A DNA stretch of 64,000 nucleotides. Origin: Trichobilharzia regenti. Its lineage: Eukaryota > Platyhelminthes > Trematoda > Strigeidida > Schistosomatidae. Position 1 is the first letter of the stretch. Each line of letters opens with the position of its first letter. The stretch is taken from the NCBI GenBank assembly GCA_944472135.2, contig OX235265.1:57919112-57983111 (forward strand), given 5' to 3'. Made by a program: the position numbers and the translations under genes. Positions 48,401-59,421 of this stretch are shown one piece after another. The notes under the pieces are model-generated. The model was given only the letters and a program-made list of their open reading frames with translations, had not been told where the DNA came from and made no database searches.

Positions 48401-51369
48401 CAAGATCGAAAAAGCAATACATATCTTCTTGATCTGATATAGGTGTCTGTTGCACGTAGAATACAGAACGAGATTCTGGCTTTCAACTCTAATGTCAAGT
48501 CAGTTTATCTATAAGGTTCAGAGACGTGGCATAGGCATCATGAAAAACATTTCCAAAAGGCTACTGGGAAATTTCATCAACAGCTATCTTAGATGGATAC
48601 TGTCGACCAGATTTCCAGAGAGAATTAGGAGCAAGGAACTCTGGAGACCAGGCCTCCAAAAGCTTATCGACCAACAAATGTGAAGAAGAAAATGGGGACC
48701 TGTTGAACACACTCTAAGGAGACTGTCGAGTGAAATCACACCCTAAGGCCTTCGAGTGGAAGCCATATGGTGAAAGACAAGTTCAGTATCGTAAGGTGAC
48801 AAAGTTCAGGTTACCAGATGAGGAGATGAAAAAACACCCGCAATCATGCAGCTAGCTAAAAAAACACTGAAGAGAACCGGGTGAGATAGCGATGTTGTGA
48901 TAAAGCCATTTGTTCCACTTGCCTTGTTTGAGTTTTACAGTATGAAGAAGAGTTGCATTGTTATTTTCTACCTTTCTCATATATTTTTCAAAGCAATACC
49001 AAGTATAAAAACTGTCCCATTTTGTAATTCTCACATGCTCTTTTTATTGTTTCTCATAATTAGGCTTTCGGTGCAGTTGAAGCCATGTCAGATCGTATTT
49101 GCATTGAATCAAAAGGACTGCATAAACCATTTTTAAGTGCAGAAAATTTGGTAGCTTGTTGTTCCAGTTGTGGTATGGGTTGTAATGGGGGTTTCCCGCA
49201 TTCAGCTTGGTCATATTGGAAACGTTCAGGGATAGTAACAGGTGATTTATACAATACAACAGATGGTTGTCAACCGTATGAATTTCCACCCTGTGAACAT
49301 CATGTTGTTGGTCCAAGACCATCGTGTGAAGGTGACGTTGAAACACCAAAATGTAAAACAACATGTCAGCCAGGATATAATATACCTTATAATAAGGATA
49401 AATGGTACGGTAAGTTATTTGTCTTTAGGTTAATTTGCACTTCCCGTGGATTGATTATGTTGGACGGAAATCCCTATTCTCTGTTAATATACTGGTTCCT
49501 CGTAAGAACTCTCCAACGACGCCTAAGAACTAACGTAAAGTTATTTTGATTGGTGATGGCTAGCAGTAGAATCCAGGAGTTTTAAAACGTTAGATGCAGA
49601 GTTCGAATATCAGTGGGGATACCTACATTCAATGAAAATGCAGGTACATCCAGTTGGTGAGTCACATGTGGGGCAAAATGCGCATCTTAGATTCAGCTGC
49701 TAGTCACTATCAACCAAAATAACTCAAGTATGGTAAGGTAATTGTTAATAACTTCTGTTATTACTGTTCTGAAGATTATTTGGAATGATACTGATGAACA
49801 GACTATATCCTAACTTAATTATATTTTTAAAATTTAAAAGTCTCGACTACTTCAGATCAGTATTCTGTCTGTATTACTTATCTTTATCTTACGGTGATTA
49901 GTAAACTGTGTAAAGACTGAATTCCACAGATCACTTATTTCGTATCTGACATGAATACTCACCAGTCCCCGGCTGACTGACATTGTAGACGTGAGAACTT
50001 AAATATTAACCTGAGCCTATTTTTACGGCTTAAGTGGAAGACACTTCTGCTGAACTGTTCGGGTTCACCACTGGCTTCTTGTAGGATAGCAATGGACACA
50101 CTGATTGTTCACTGGGAAGAGGGGTAACCAGTGTCATATGTTTAGTCCTTTGCGTTCCTGCTAGCTGAAGTTTGTAATGTGGTCATCAAACTAGGAGACT
50201 TTCCATTGCGGGGCACTCTGAACTGATGTTACAGAATTGGATGCAATCCATATGAAGCATATGACCTAAGTAATGATAATGATATTTAGAAAGTAGGCTG
50301 GTTATGATGGGCATGTCAAAGCCAAAGACTGAATATACTATTTGAATGCATATCTCTGTGGTAAATTTTTTTGGATTGATCTGTTGGTGTTGGCACTGCA
50401 CTTTCAAAAGGCTTCAGGATTAAACCTTGATCAAATCAAAGGAAGTTTGGCAGTGAAATAATCCCTTAAACATTAGGTATTACTGGTGATCTATTGAATG
50501 AATCTGTAATTTCCCAGTGAGTCATTATAGTGATGATGATGATTCTCAAAAATAAATAAGCATTCGCAGGCCCTACAGATAATGCAGAAACATAGAAATA
50601 TAATGACTTGAGTCGTAACGTAGACACGGCTCTTACCAGTACGTAGACGCCTGACATCCTAGTTACTAGCCTGTTATTCTACTGCCTCAACCGCTGACTG
50701 AATCTTTTAGTTAGTGAGGACATTGATGGATTATTTTGTGAATGTATAACACACCACTATCTATCCTCAATCACCATATAATCTTTGAAGTCATGTTATC
50801 GCGTCTCAATTACAACTGAAGTGGATTACAGGAAAGGAGATATTTCAAATGGTCCAGTCGGTTTTCGTTTTTCATGCTAGTCTAATGTGCGTGGATAATA
50901 TTCTAATCTGGGATGAAAGCTACAGATTCCATAACAACAGCTTCTAATTTCCTAGCCTGTATCCCTAATCACTAATGTTTATAGAATGCGTAAGAAATCT
51001 AACCAACAGTAACTCTAAATGTTTATATCTTCTCTTTTCTCAGGCAAAACGGTTTATCGTGTTCATTCCAACCAGGAAGCCATTATGAAAGAAGTTAAGG
51101 ATCATGGACCAGTGGAAGTTGATTTTGAAGTGTATGCTGATTTTCCAAATTATAAGTCAGGCGTTTATCAGCATGTAAGTGGTGGTTTACTCGGTGGACA
51201 TGCTGTCCGCTTACTTGGTTGGGGTGAAGAGAACGGTGTACCGTATTGGTTGATAGCTAATTCATGGAATAGTGATTGGGGTGATAATGGTTACTTTAAG
51301 ATTATTCGTGGAAGAAATGAATGCGGTATTGAAAGTGATGTCAATGCTGGAATTCCGAAACTTAAATAA
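39349..51369 (+). CDS. CB2: Cathepsin B-type cysteine protease (cathepsin B2-like), four exons
   Basis: Join 39,349-39,480, 42,989-43,219, 49,064-49,409 and 51,044-51,369 gives 344 residues, close to the usual 340-350 for schistosome cathepsins B. It encodes a papain-family (C1A) endo/exopeptidase made as a preproenzyme: signal peptide at about 1-23, propeptide with NTTWKA (residues 46-51), mature start near Leu92-Pro93 before FDAR. Catalytic Cys120 (SSCGSCW), His289 ([11 protein letters not shown]) and Asn309 (ANSWN) are present. The CEHH of the occluding loop (His200-His201), which gives dipeptidyl-carboxypeptidase activity in the family, is intact. N-glycosylation motifs occur at NTT (46) and NTT (185). 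From remembered family features it looks closer to schistosome cathepsin B2, a tegumental enzyme, than to gut cathepsin B1. No frameshift or stop. Confidence 0.93.
39990..40530 (+). pseudogene. RTE-type LINE 3' end in intron 1
   Basis: Translation from about 40,130 gives [17 protein letters not shown], then, across frame changes, an [16 protein letters not shown] block corresponding to the ELWE-TNQ-P region and an IGYTLWE-like stand-in for WIGHTLR. It ends with a degenerate copy of the RTE terminus. Numerous stops; same orientation as the gene. Confidence 0.5.
41299..41530 (-). mobile_element. tRNA-headed SINE, type 1, in intron 1
   Basis: On -: A box GTGGCACAGTGGTAGAATGC (41,505-41,524) and B box GGTTCGATCCC near 41,471, followed by the type 1 body (TGGATAGAAACCGCATCCCG) and the tail AGCCCTGTGTTCCACTAAAAGTG. 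It lies antisense to the host gene. Confidence 0.75.
42989..43219 (+). CDS. CB2: Cathepsin B exon 2: propeptide and catalytic cysteine
   Basis: Encodes residues 45-121 and starts [13 protein letters not shown] in phase 0 after the acceptor TTTTCAATAAG. It covers the propeptide, the processing region, and [13 protein letters not shown], ending SSCGSCW, the catalytic Cys box; the donor GTAAGT follows at 43,220. The open frame extends upstream to 42,941 only through intron sequence beginning with TTG, so that is not a start. Confidence 0.92.
43415..43475 (-). ncRNA. Hammerhead-like motif with intact CUGANGA box
   Basis: On -: ACCTTGCTGACGAGTG, TCACTTATCAC, then AAAACCTAAATTC and GATTCC. The CTGACGA core is intact, and GTG/CAC can still pair in stem II. 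The GAAA box reads CAAAA, so the conserved G12 is lost. It belongs to the subtype with the CCTTG-CTGACGAGTG opening, antisense to the cathepsin gene. Confidence 0.5.
43600..45575 (+). pseudogene. RTE-type LINE (endonuclease end, RT and C-terminus), decayed
   Basis: Begins with the end of the apurinic endonuclease ([19 protein letters not shown], the SDHHL catalytic block at about 43,703-43,760). It continues with RT pieces: [12 protein letters not shown] at about 44,508, [12 protein letters not shown] at about 44,692-44,730, and the catalytic box at about 44,818-44,838 as DFEDDL (consensus FADD, Ala to Glu). Then come LEASFQ, the [11 protein letters not shown] region and the [15 protein letters not shown] end with an ATAATAAT tail at about 45,575. 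Many stops. Inserted in the sense direction in intron 2. Confidence 0.75.
45576..47640 (+). other. Middle of intron 2, nothing recognised
   Basis: A/T-rich. A 68-codon + frame at 45,959-46,165 has no recognisable domain. No SINE head or hammerhead block seen. Confidence 0.4.
47720..47770 (-). ncRNA. Hammerhead-like motif with perfect stem II
   Basis: On -: GTGGCGAGTGC, loop GAAAAA, GCACGAAACC, then TATGTCCATGG. Stem II GTGC/GCAC is perfect, GAAAC is intact and a GTC cleavage triplet follows. Two core positions of CUGANGA are changed (C3 to G and A6 to G). Same subtype as 43,415-43,475. Confidence 0.5.
47850..48925 (+). pseudogene. RTE-type LINE 3' half, decayed
   Basis: Reads [20 protein letters not shown] (RT motif B/GCLLSP), [12 protein letters not shown], then DFVDDL (catalytic box, Ala to Val) and a KTGLQVDI stretch. 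After frame changes it has a [17 protein letters not shown] region and the [17 protein letters not shown] block (consensus ELWERTNQ-P). The 206-codon open frame 47,822-48,442 spans non-LINE and LINE sequence and is not a gene. The 3' end is near 48,925. Confidence 0.7.
49064..49409 (+). CDS. CB2: Cathepsin B exon 3: left domain and occluding loop
   Basis: Encodes residues 122-236 plus the first base of codon 237. Starts [15 protein letters not shown] after TTTCTCATAATTAG, completing SCWAFGA. It contains the paired-Cys motifs [12 protein letters not shown], the glycosylation site YNTTDG, the occluding loop [12 protein letters not shown], and CKTTCQPGY. The donor G-GTAAGT splits the Gly codon (phase 1). 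Confidence 0.93.
49410..51043 (+). other. CB2: Intron 3 of the cathepsin B gene
   Basis: 1.63 kb, GT-AG. Carries a hammerhead relic at 49,641-49,712. A short stretch at about 50,160-50,200 resembles the LINE fragment at 13,510 (GTTTGTAATGTGGTCATCAAA versus GTTTGCAATGTGGTCATGAA). Confidence 0.85.
49641..49712 (+). ncRNA. Hammerhead ribozyme relic in intron 3
   Basis: On +: CAGGTACATCCAGTTGGTGA, GTCACATGTGGGGCAAAATG, CGCATCTTAGATTCAGCTGC, then TAGTCACTATC. The order and flanks match the schistosome hammerhead repeat almost block for block. The core boxes are TTGGTGA for CUGANGA and CAAA for GAAA, and stem II no longer pairs well. Inactive by expectation. Confidence 0.5.
51044..51369 (+). CDS. 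CB2: Cathepsin B exon 4: right domain, His and Asn of the triad
   Basis: After the acceptor TTCTTTTCTCAG it completes Gly237 and encodes KTVYRVHSN to the stop TAA at 51,367. It holds [31 protein letters not shown] with the catalytic His, [10 protein letters not shown] with the catalytic Asn, and the terminal [11 protein letters not shown] typical of cathepsin B. Uninterrupted. Confidence 0.94.
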
Positions 51370-51370
51370 A
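51365..51370 (+). promoter_or_regulatory. CB2: Possible polyadenylation signal overlapping the stop codon
   Basis: AATAAA overlaps the TAA stop of the cathepsin gene. Weaker ATTAAA variants follow at 51,434-51,439 and 51,488-51,493. If the first is used, the 3' UTR would be only 10-30 nt. Confidence 0.35.
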
Positions 51371-52510
51371 TTTGTAGCATGATCAGTCTTGAAAAATATC
51401 TTTTGTTTCTGTTGACATTATTAATCTCTTATCATTAAATTTTTTATTCATCATTCACTGATTAATAACTGTTGAAAATTATGTACAATTAAATTATTGT
51501 ATCGTGGTAAATACTTCATGCCTTTCCAGAAGTATGCTGTTCACTATTTAAACCTTAACAAATCGTTGACATTCCTATAATAATTTATCGAACAACTTCT
51601 TAAAAAACAGAGTTTCATTCATCGGAACATTTAGATTTCCTATTGGCTAATTTTGCTAGACCGGAACGTTTGGTTTCTGTTGGAATATCAACACCTAGTA
51701 TAGACGCTTCGATAATGCTATGAGATTATCTTGGCGGTATCTATCCATCTGACGTGTACCAGGCGGGAAGAGATGTACAATCTAGATGTGATTGCTGGTA
51801 AGCATCAGTCGAATACCATAGTCATCTATTCAGTAAATATATTAGGCATGTAATGATCTGGGGGATTGGCAGAGAGTGGTACACACCAATATAAATAAAT
51901 CACCCACAAATATCAGCAGTCTATAGAATCAGATTGTTCAGGATGTCGTCATAATACTCATAGATTTAAGGACATACTAAGTTGTAGGTTTCACTTAGGC
52001 AGGCTTACTAACTGGAATTCCGTCATTTTACATTCGATTATTTGCAGAAACTCTCTCTAGATAGTTACCTATCCTTGTTGTGCTGACTCGTTCTTGTCCA
52101 ATGAAATATAATTAAACTGATAACTACAGGCATACTAAAATTGAAATCATTAAGCCCTAAACACCTAATAATTATTTGACTGGTTGTTCATAACTACATG
52201 CTTTTATGCCACTAAATGGACTATGGTATCCATGAATTCAGGGATTATAGTAGTTGTTACACAATATAGTCAAGCTGTAAGAACAGAAGACAAGGGCCGG
52301 GCAACAGATAATTTATTAAGGAAATCAACACATTTATAGATTTCCATGTAAATTATTATAGATTACTGTTAGCAGAAAAACACAGTCTTCTGATTGGTTA
52401 TTTCTCACTGAAAGTTAATCTTTCATCTCTTTGTGGCTGTTTCTTGAATGTCAGATCATGCTAACTGTATGCGCCTGCGCAAAGTCTGCTGTGGTTGGTC
52501 GTTGAATCAG
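51371..52510. other. 3' flank of the cathepsin gene, nothing recognised
   Basis: A/T-rich sequence without an open frame or a known repeat. Confidence 0.45.
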
Positions 52511-52559
52511 TTTTTCTTCTTATTTTTCTCACGACCAATATTGGGGAAGTAAACACTGG

Positions 52560-55500
52560 CGTAAATTACTGTCTACCAATTCGGATAGCAGCCAGCTCTC
52601 ACCACAAAGCAATCGGAGAAGTCTTTCTCTTTGAACAGTTGCTCAGGGAGTGATTTCAAATTCAGATTTATTGGTTGAGGATAGAAGGTTTGAAGCCTGT
52701 GTTAATCCTTTTCTTGTAAATTTCTGTGCTTGTCCGAACCCTTCTTGAACGAATCAGGTGAGGATGCAGACAGCACTTCTTCTGGGAGTCGGTTCCAGCA
52801 TTTCATGGCTCGTTGTGTAAACCAGTACTCAACAGCAGTATGGTTTCTCCATGATTTTGAACTCTCGTGCTATGTCCTCTAGGGTGTTCCGACCATGTGG
52901 GAAGGAAAAGAGATAATAGATCAGGCCCGTAGTTGACATTTGAAATTTTAGACATTGTAATTAAATCTCCTCTCTGCCCACGGTATGATAGAGAGAAGAG
53001 ATTTAAATTGTCCAGTCTTTCGTAGTATGGTAAGCTAGTCATGTCGAGAATCATACGTGCTGCCTCCCCTCGAACCCTTTTTAGAATATCTGAGTTTCCT
53101 TTAAAACAAGAACTGGCTGCCTGTATACAGTTCCCCAGTCTTGGTCTCACCAGAGATGTATATAAAGAGGTAAACCTATCTATGGTGGTTCCAATAAAGG
53201 CGCTAAAAATTTCCCTAAAGGATCTGAAGCTATGTGCATCCAGCACGCGACAGTGTGCTACGGTTTTTAATTAGCGACTTACTATGACAGCTAAATCCAA
53301 ATGAGTCTGGACTGATGGGAGTGTTATTTCCTGCAGTTCGTAGGGACTGACGCTTACGTCTTAATGCGCATGTTTGTACATTCCGCTACATTGATAGGCA
53401 GCATCCACTCTCTGGAGGTCTTCTTGCATGATGAGCGTATCACTGTTACCCGTCGGTTCTCTTCGGATTTTTAAGTCATCTGCGCATAGGACCACAGAAG
53501 AATCGGTGAGCAGAGATAACTCGCTGATGTACAAAATAAATAGAAGGGGTACGAGTACCATGCCTTCTGACACTCCTCTACGCATTGCTGTCCATGAGGG
53601 GAGTTTTGAATTGATCCTAACCCTCTGTCTTCTATCTATGAGGAATTCCCTAGGCCAGTTTGGTAACCTGCCCTTGATACCAAGACTTTCCAGCTTCATG
53701 AGTAGTCTCTTGTGATGAACTTTATAGAAAGCTTTGCTGAAGTTTACAAAGACGAAGTCAGCGGGTTTTCCGTCGTCCCTTGCTTTGACCCAGCTTTCTC
53801 TTTTAGTGAGGAGATTTCACAGGCGTGAGAGGTTTCTTCGGAAGCCATGCTGTGCTTTTGACAACATATTGTTGTTTTCCAGATATGCCACGACACCTTT
53901 CTTGATAATTCTTCCCAGTGTCTTGATTAAAGTGATGGTGAGACTAATAGTCCTGTAATTTGAAGGGCTTTGTCTTGATCTTCCCTTGTGGATGGCGTCT
54001 TTCCAGTCACATGGTCAGTGAGCCGGCTAAGTGAGCTGATAGCTTCTTGAGAAGCCTTGGATGAAGAATATCAGGAACCATTGATTTCCCAGTGACCAGT
54101 TTCTTTAGGCAGTTGAGCACGATTTCTTCATCGACGTAAACGGAGTCTATCCTGTATTCCTCTGAGGCAGCCAGAGCTGATCCCATGGGGAGTGAAGACT
54201 CCTATGTAAAGACTTGGGAGAAGTAGTCTGCCATTGCTTATGATTCTTCCTGATCTTCGATTGTGTCATTGTCAGTGGTCAGGTTCTGGACGTCATTGGA
54301 TGCCTTATTCCTGAAGTTCATGTACGCTAACATTTTCTTAGGTTGTGACGTCGCATTTTGAGCCAGATGTGTTTCGAACTTCATCCTTGATTGGTGGATG
54401 TCTACAATAGCTTTGTTGCTAGCGATGTTGTATGATGTCTCCGTCTCAGGGGTCTCAAGTGTAGTAAACAGGTTCCAGCATTTGCGTTTACGTCTAGATA
54501 ATTTAAGAATCTCTAGGTTTATACAGGGGGGCAATGTTTTCGACCCCCTTGGACAGATCAAGGTATAAGAGGTTAAGTTGTCTGAGCGTAAAGCTGTTTA
54601 AACTGGTTCGATTCGGCTTCTACTGGGTACTCTGGGTTTATGTACTAGTTTACTGAGTTATCTGCTGAGACTGTCGCATTTATATCAGCTTTCTAAGCGT
54701 TTGGTTGAGCTGGGGCTTTTGCCCATGGTACTGCTGCTGCGAAATTGGAAGTGAGCACAACGTGACCGCTACTTCCCAAGGGACGAGGATGTTGTATAAA
54801 GTCCACATCCTCACTATGGGAGAACACCAGGTCTAGAGTTTAGGAGGAGTGCTGTGAATCATGGCGCGTAGGCTTAATGACATGTTGGACTAGGGCTAGC
54901 GAAATGCTTTATTCCTGAAGTTTATAGTCAGAGTAGTTGTCTGAAGACGGGGTCATAAGGCTCATCCGCTTAACTGTTGGAACACTGAAATTGCCAACTA
55001 CGAGATTCCGACATTTAGACGTCCATGGGTCTAGTCTCTCTGCATTGCATTCAGGACTGCAGCATGTAGCAATGGGATCAGTATCCTGGCCGATACATTT
55101 AATTCTGCAGCGTGGAAGTTCGCACGATTAAGCATTTATTGAGGTAGATGACTACCCCACTTCCTTTGCAGCTTAGTCGGTCCATCTTATGGACTGTCAA
55201 GTTTGTCAAGTTAACTTCGTTATCAGCGATATCGGACGTGAGACATGTCTCTGCGATCATAATTACATCCGGATTTCCGGAGTCTAGCATATTACCCAAC
55301 TCAGTTCATCTATTAAACAGACTGAGGGCATTGTGTAGCAAACCATTAATTCAGTTTGGTGTTTCTGCAGCCTACCTACAAAGGTTTCGGGATCATCAAA
55401 CTTTGAACTCTGACAACGCGAAAACCCTTAATCTTAGACTTTTTTCCCACCGTTTGCTTAATTCTGGAGCTGCAGACTGTCTTTTGAAGCGGTTTGCTAG

Positions 55501-55560
55501 GCATAAGTCGGCAAGGACGTGTATGTCTGATCCTTTAAAAGATTTGAAGTGGCTAAGGAT
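52560..55560 (-). pseudogene. CR1-like LINE, nearly full-length ORF, decayed
   Basis: On - in order: endonuclease with NPDVIMIAETCLTSDI (55,300-55,200, catalytic Glu) and LDLVFSHSEDVDFIQ followed by SSGHVVLTSNF (about 54,840-54,740; consensus SDHVVL, Asp to Gly). Then the linker (LQSRMKF-like, 54,400), RT with GVSEGMVLVPLLF (53,580) and the catalytic LCADDLKI (53,480-53,460), thumb and C-terminus LVRPRLGNCIQA, LPYYERLDNLNLFSLSYRGQ (53,010), and the end WFTQRAMKCWNRLP-like region (52,800-52,700). Stops and frameshifts throughout. Too broken to be active. Confidence 0.8.
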
Positions 55561-55562
55561 AG

Positions 55563-55665
55563 CATGAGGCTAGCAACCCCATCCTGTAGAAGTGAACACT
55601 GCTACAGAAACTTCAAGCCGCTAGCTTGAAGTTCTATGTTCCACAGGGAACGTGAAGGAAAAATT
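55563..55665 (+). mobile_element. SINE type 1 tail fragment
   Basis: Matches 28,998-29,102: CATGAGGCTAGCAACCCCAT, CTACAGAAACTTCAAGCC, then CTATGTTCCACAGGGAACGT and an A-rich end. The tRNA head is missing (5' truncation). It sits exactly between the CR1-like LINE and the PLE. Confidence 0.7.
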
Positions 55666-55879
55666 AATTAATCATTAAAGAATAGCATCCCACTCTTTTT
55701 TGAGTGTAGTGCGACTTTAAGAAGACGTACTGCCTGATTTACTGTAGGGTCAGCCTTTTGGCTAATTCTATACAAGTTGTATATAGTTGCAGCTGATACT
55801 CTTGTTGGCAGGAGCTTATCTAAGAGGGTTTTTATCATGTTAAGGTCATGTTCGAACCTGAGCTTAGGTTGCCTAAATG

Positions 55880-58690
55880 CATTACACATTTCAGATAAAC
55901 TACGTCTTCGTCTGTGCTGTCGAGATTCATGAAGGGAACTTATTGCTTTAGATTTTCGAAGAGAAGACCCTCTCCTTGCAATATCAAGAAACTAGATGAT
56001 CTTGTTAACCTAAGGTGTAAAATCACTTCAGAACGTGAAAGACTGAAATTTGATAAATCATATATTTCTAATCAAACTTTCTCAAGAAATTTTGAAATCG
56101 AGTAAACTTCAGCTAAATAATTCCAACCTTCTTCGCCTTGCCAAATCGCATATTGATAAGGCAGAAGAATAGCTGCAACAATTATTACTGATTCATTCAT
56201 CTGCTTCATCTGTTTTGTCGGAATTACCTTTAAAATATCACATGAAATTTGCTGCATTCTGCGCATCCCTCACTGTTAAAACGAGAGCGAAAATGCGTAA
56301 GAAGCTAGACAACTCACTTAGTGATTACAAACTTGCAACTCCTTTCCCTGTAAATACGAAGAAATGCGTTATCTACCTATCTTCTACAAAACCGTCACTA
56401 CATAAACAAACCTTATAACTCGGGCCTAAATTTTGCGTTTCTGTAAAGTATTTCTCAGAACCCGAAGTACATGTACAATTTGAAAATCAATATGACCAAT
56501 GGAAGCCTCTTGTTCCCGTTTCTGATGATAATTATGGTTAGTTCAAAGCAAAGCTAGTTGACACTGCTCACCAATTCTGCAATAGTCGTTCAATTCAGAA
56601 AAGTATCCTAACATCTAAGCACTTTGAAACTCTAAAAGAACTAAAACATAATACCGACATCGTTATCATCAGATCAGATAAAGGTTCTGATGTATTTACA
56701 ATGAACAAAGTCAAATTCAAAAGTAAAATGTTATACATTCTTGGAAACAATGGTAAATTTACCAGAGATTCCACTTCGGGAGATGTGAAGAATGTACAAA
56801 ATATGGTGACGAATAATCTAGTGAAACTCTTAAACATGAATGCATTAATGTAGAGAAATTCAAGTCACTAAGGCCCATGGAGTCCCAATTACCGCACATG
56901 TATAGTCTGCCTAAAACACATAAACCTAACATTCCTCTCCGTCCCATAATATCAATGTGCAGATCCCCAACCCACAAACTTGTAAAGTGGCCATTTGAAA
57001 TATTAGAGACTATTAGAAAAAGTTCCGGTAAGTTCGCATTGGAAGATAATTTTGAGTTATTTGGTTGTCTTCGTGACGTTGATATAAAGGAAAAAACCAT
57101 GTTTTCCTTAGAAATTGAGTCTCTATTTACAAATGTACCTCTGTTACAGACGGTTGACATTTTATGTGAATACATTCCTAACAACAACTCATTATTACCA
57201 GTGTCCACACCTTGTTTGAAAGAATGCTGAGTTTACATTTGAGAGCGAGAGTTTTCGCCGGATCGATGCCGTTGCTATGGAAATCCCTTTACTTTCACTG
57301 TTAACTGATACATACATGTCGAATGTTGACAACCTGGCTGAGGATGTAATAAGAGATACGCGGATGACATACTAGTCATCTGTGATAAACTCACAAATAC
57401 CACAGAAGTCCATAACCAGGTGAATACGCCACAGAACTGCATATCACTAAAACAGGTGAAATAACAAATAACGATTGTTTGCCGATTTTAGATGTACTCA
57501 CAATCTGCCGACAAGATGGGTCAGTAAAACGATCTGTCTACAGAAAGTCCACGTGGACTGGAAAGTATCTAAATTATCACAGTTTCTGTCAATTACAGTA
57601 TAAAATGGTATTGGTTAGGTGTTTGCTCCAACGCATTCACCGTTTATTATGCATTGTCGACACCATGGAAGGAGGAAGACAACACCTCGATGAAATATTG
57701 TTAGATAACAGTTACCCGCTAAGATTTATTAGGCGCTACGGAAGCGTCAACCAAGGAGCTCTTCCAATCCAATCAGCTCATAAAAAGGATGTTCATACGT
57801 CTTTGCCGTTCAGGGCTGATCAACAAAGTCTGGTCACTAAACAAAGATTTGATGGTGTGAAATATTCCCATATCACGAATTAAAAGTCAATCTGAACGAA
57901 GTATATTTTTTTCAATAATTTCTCTTCAGGTTCTTACAATTATAAAATGTAACATTTGTTGTCGTTACAGTAGTGCCCAATTATGAGTATGATAAAAAAT
58001 CAAGGCGGCAATTAATGAAACCTACTATGCGGCTAAACTTATCTTCACAGAGAAAACGATAACTATGTTGTCGTGTAAACCTTTACAGTATCCTAACGAT
58101 AGTGTCACATCCTATTGTGTTTACCAATTAACATGTATGTGTGGACACACGGACATAGGGATGACCCATTGGTCTCTGTAGGTTAGGGCCACAGAACATA
58201 TTCCAAAGTGGCTACAACAACAAATAAGATCACCGGATACAACTGATCCCGGAAGTAGATGTCTAACATCATCTATAGCAAAGCACATTATAGAGACAGG
58301 TCATAAGGTTGATTTCAATAACACCTTTAAACCTACGTATATAAGGCAAGGTTGGGTCACATGCTTAAATTTGTCGAAGTCTTGACCATAAGTGGACTTG
58401 AACTTGTTTAATGTGTCCGAAAGTTCTTTGCTATTACTTAGAACCTGCCTTGGTAATCCGATTTAGAACCAAAGTTTAATTTACTTCACAATATTTTCAA
58501 ATCTTCTTCGTTTATGTTTTTCTTATGCACAACTTTACGTCATCTTCTTACCCATTATTTGAGTCCTTGGCCTGTACACAGTCTGGTTCATGCCTTCTAA
58601 AAAACTGTGTATGCCAAGTACATGTGTGATCAGAATGTCCGAAATGTTTGACGCGAATACGTCACACGCCTTAGTTAAACGACGATATCA
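55880..58690 (+). pseudogene. Penelope-like element, near full length but decayed
   Basis: Order along +: N-terminal region (55,910-56,400); an RT segment DIVIIRSDKGSDVFTMNKVK (about 56,660-56,720); SLPKTHKPNIPLRPIISMCR (56,905-56,964); motif A FSLEIESLFTNVPL (57,103-57,145, Asp to Glu); catalytic YADDILVICD (57,358-57,387); YRKSTWTGKYLNYHSF; then the GIY-YIG domain (58,065-58,330) with CMCGHTDIGMTHWSL, where YIG has become DIG and a stop follows. A 3' UTR runs to about 58,690. Several stops and frameshifts. The window-start palindrome derives from this family. Confidence 0.8.
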
Positions 58691-59421
58691 GTCAGTGATA
58701 AAAAAGCTAATGCGTAAAAAATGGATACATATATAATAACTATGAAATTATAAGGGCGAAGTTCAACAATGGCGTCTCAGGAGTGTGAACGCTCCAGTGA
58801 TTTCGAATGCCTGCTAGTCGTTGGCTAACGGCACCTGTCATTATCATAACTCAAATATCAACGCTATTCACCAACTAAGCAGCAAAATTTCACCCAGATC
58901 ACGTTTTTATGTACTGTTTAGGCAGTGTATTAATTTTTCGTTAGGGTTAGGATTAAGCTTAAGGTGAGCATTTCGGTTAAGATCAGTGGTATAATTAGCC
59001 TGAGGGTTAGAATTGCGGTGTCGAGGGCTACGATGAGGGATAGATTTAGAGTTGATGTCATCCATTTTTATTTGTTTTATTATCCACATTTTCCTAATAA
59101 TTGGTCGTCTCTTCTCTAACTGGAAACCATAGTACTCTAACCAAGGGCTTACGGGAAAGACTGCACAACTGGATAATAGAGATACACGATTAACAAAAAC
59201 AGCTAATCTACAGTCACTTCTGTGATTACATGTACAGAAACTAGTCTGACTTGGCGACTGATAATCGTAATTGTAACGTGGGCACATTTATAAGCCATAT
59301 CAGAGAAGGATACCCTATTAAATATGTTTCCATCCATTTTCTTGTAAATTTCCGTAATTTTTGTGCAAAAGCCACTTATTTTTATGATTGGCCGGCTGAA
59401 GGTGACTCGTGCGTCTGCTTT
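58691..59421. other. Unassigned; possible remainder of the gypsy LTR
   Basis: On - this follows directly behind the shared part of the Ty3/gypsy 3' LTR and may be its R-U5 end and flank. A - frame at 58,907-59,287 has an Asn/Pro-rich end encoded by a degenerate TTAGGGTTAGGATTAAG tract (about 58,940-58,956). No domain recognised. Confidence 0.35.

Larger units (their letters stand above)
43220..49063 (+). other. CB2: Intron 2 of the cathepsin B gene
   Basis: 5.84 kb, GT-AG. Nearly half is RTE LINE sequence in two blocks (43,600-45,575 and 47,850-48,925). It also holds hammerhead relics at 43,415-43,475 and 47,720-47,770. The stretch 45,580-47,640 has no recognised content. Confidence 0.85.

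Noticed and set aside
47822..48442. 206-codon open frame as a host gene
   Set aside because: Its second half is RTE reverse transcriptase (GCLLS, DFVDDL) and its first half is unrelated intron sequence; it lies inside cathepsin intron 2.
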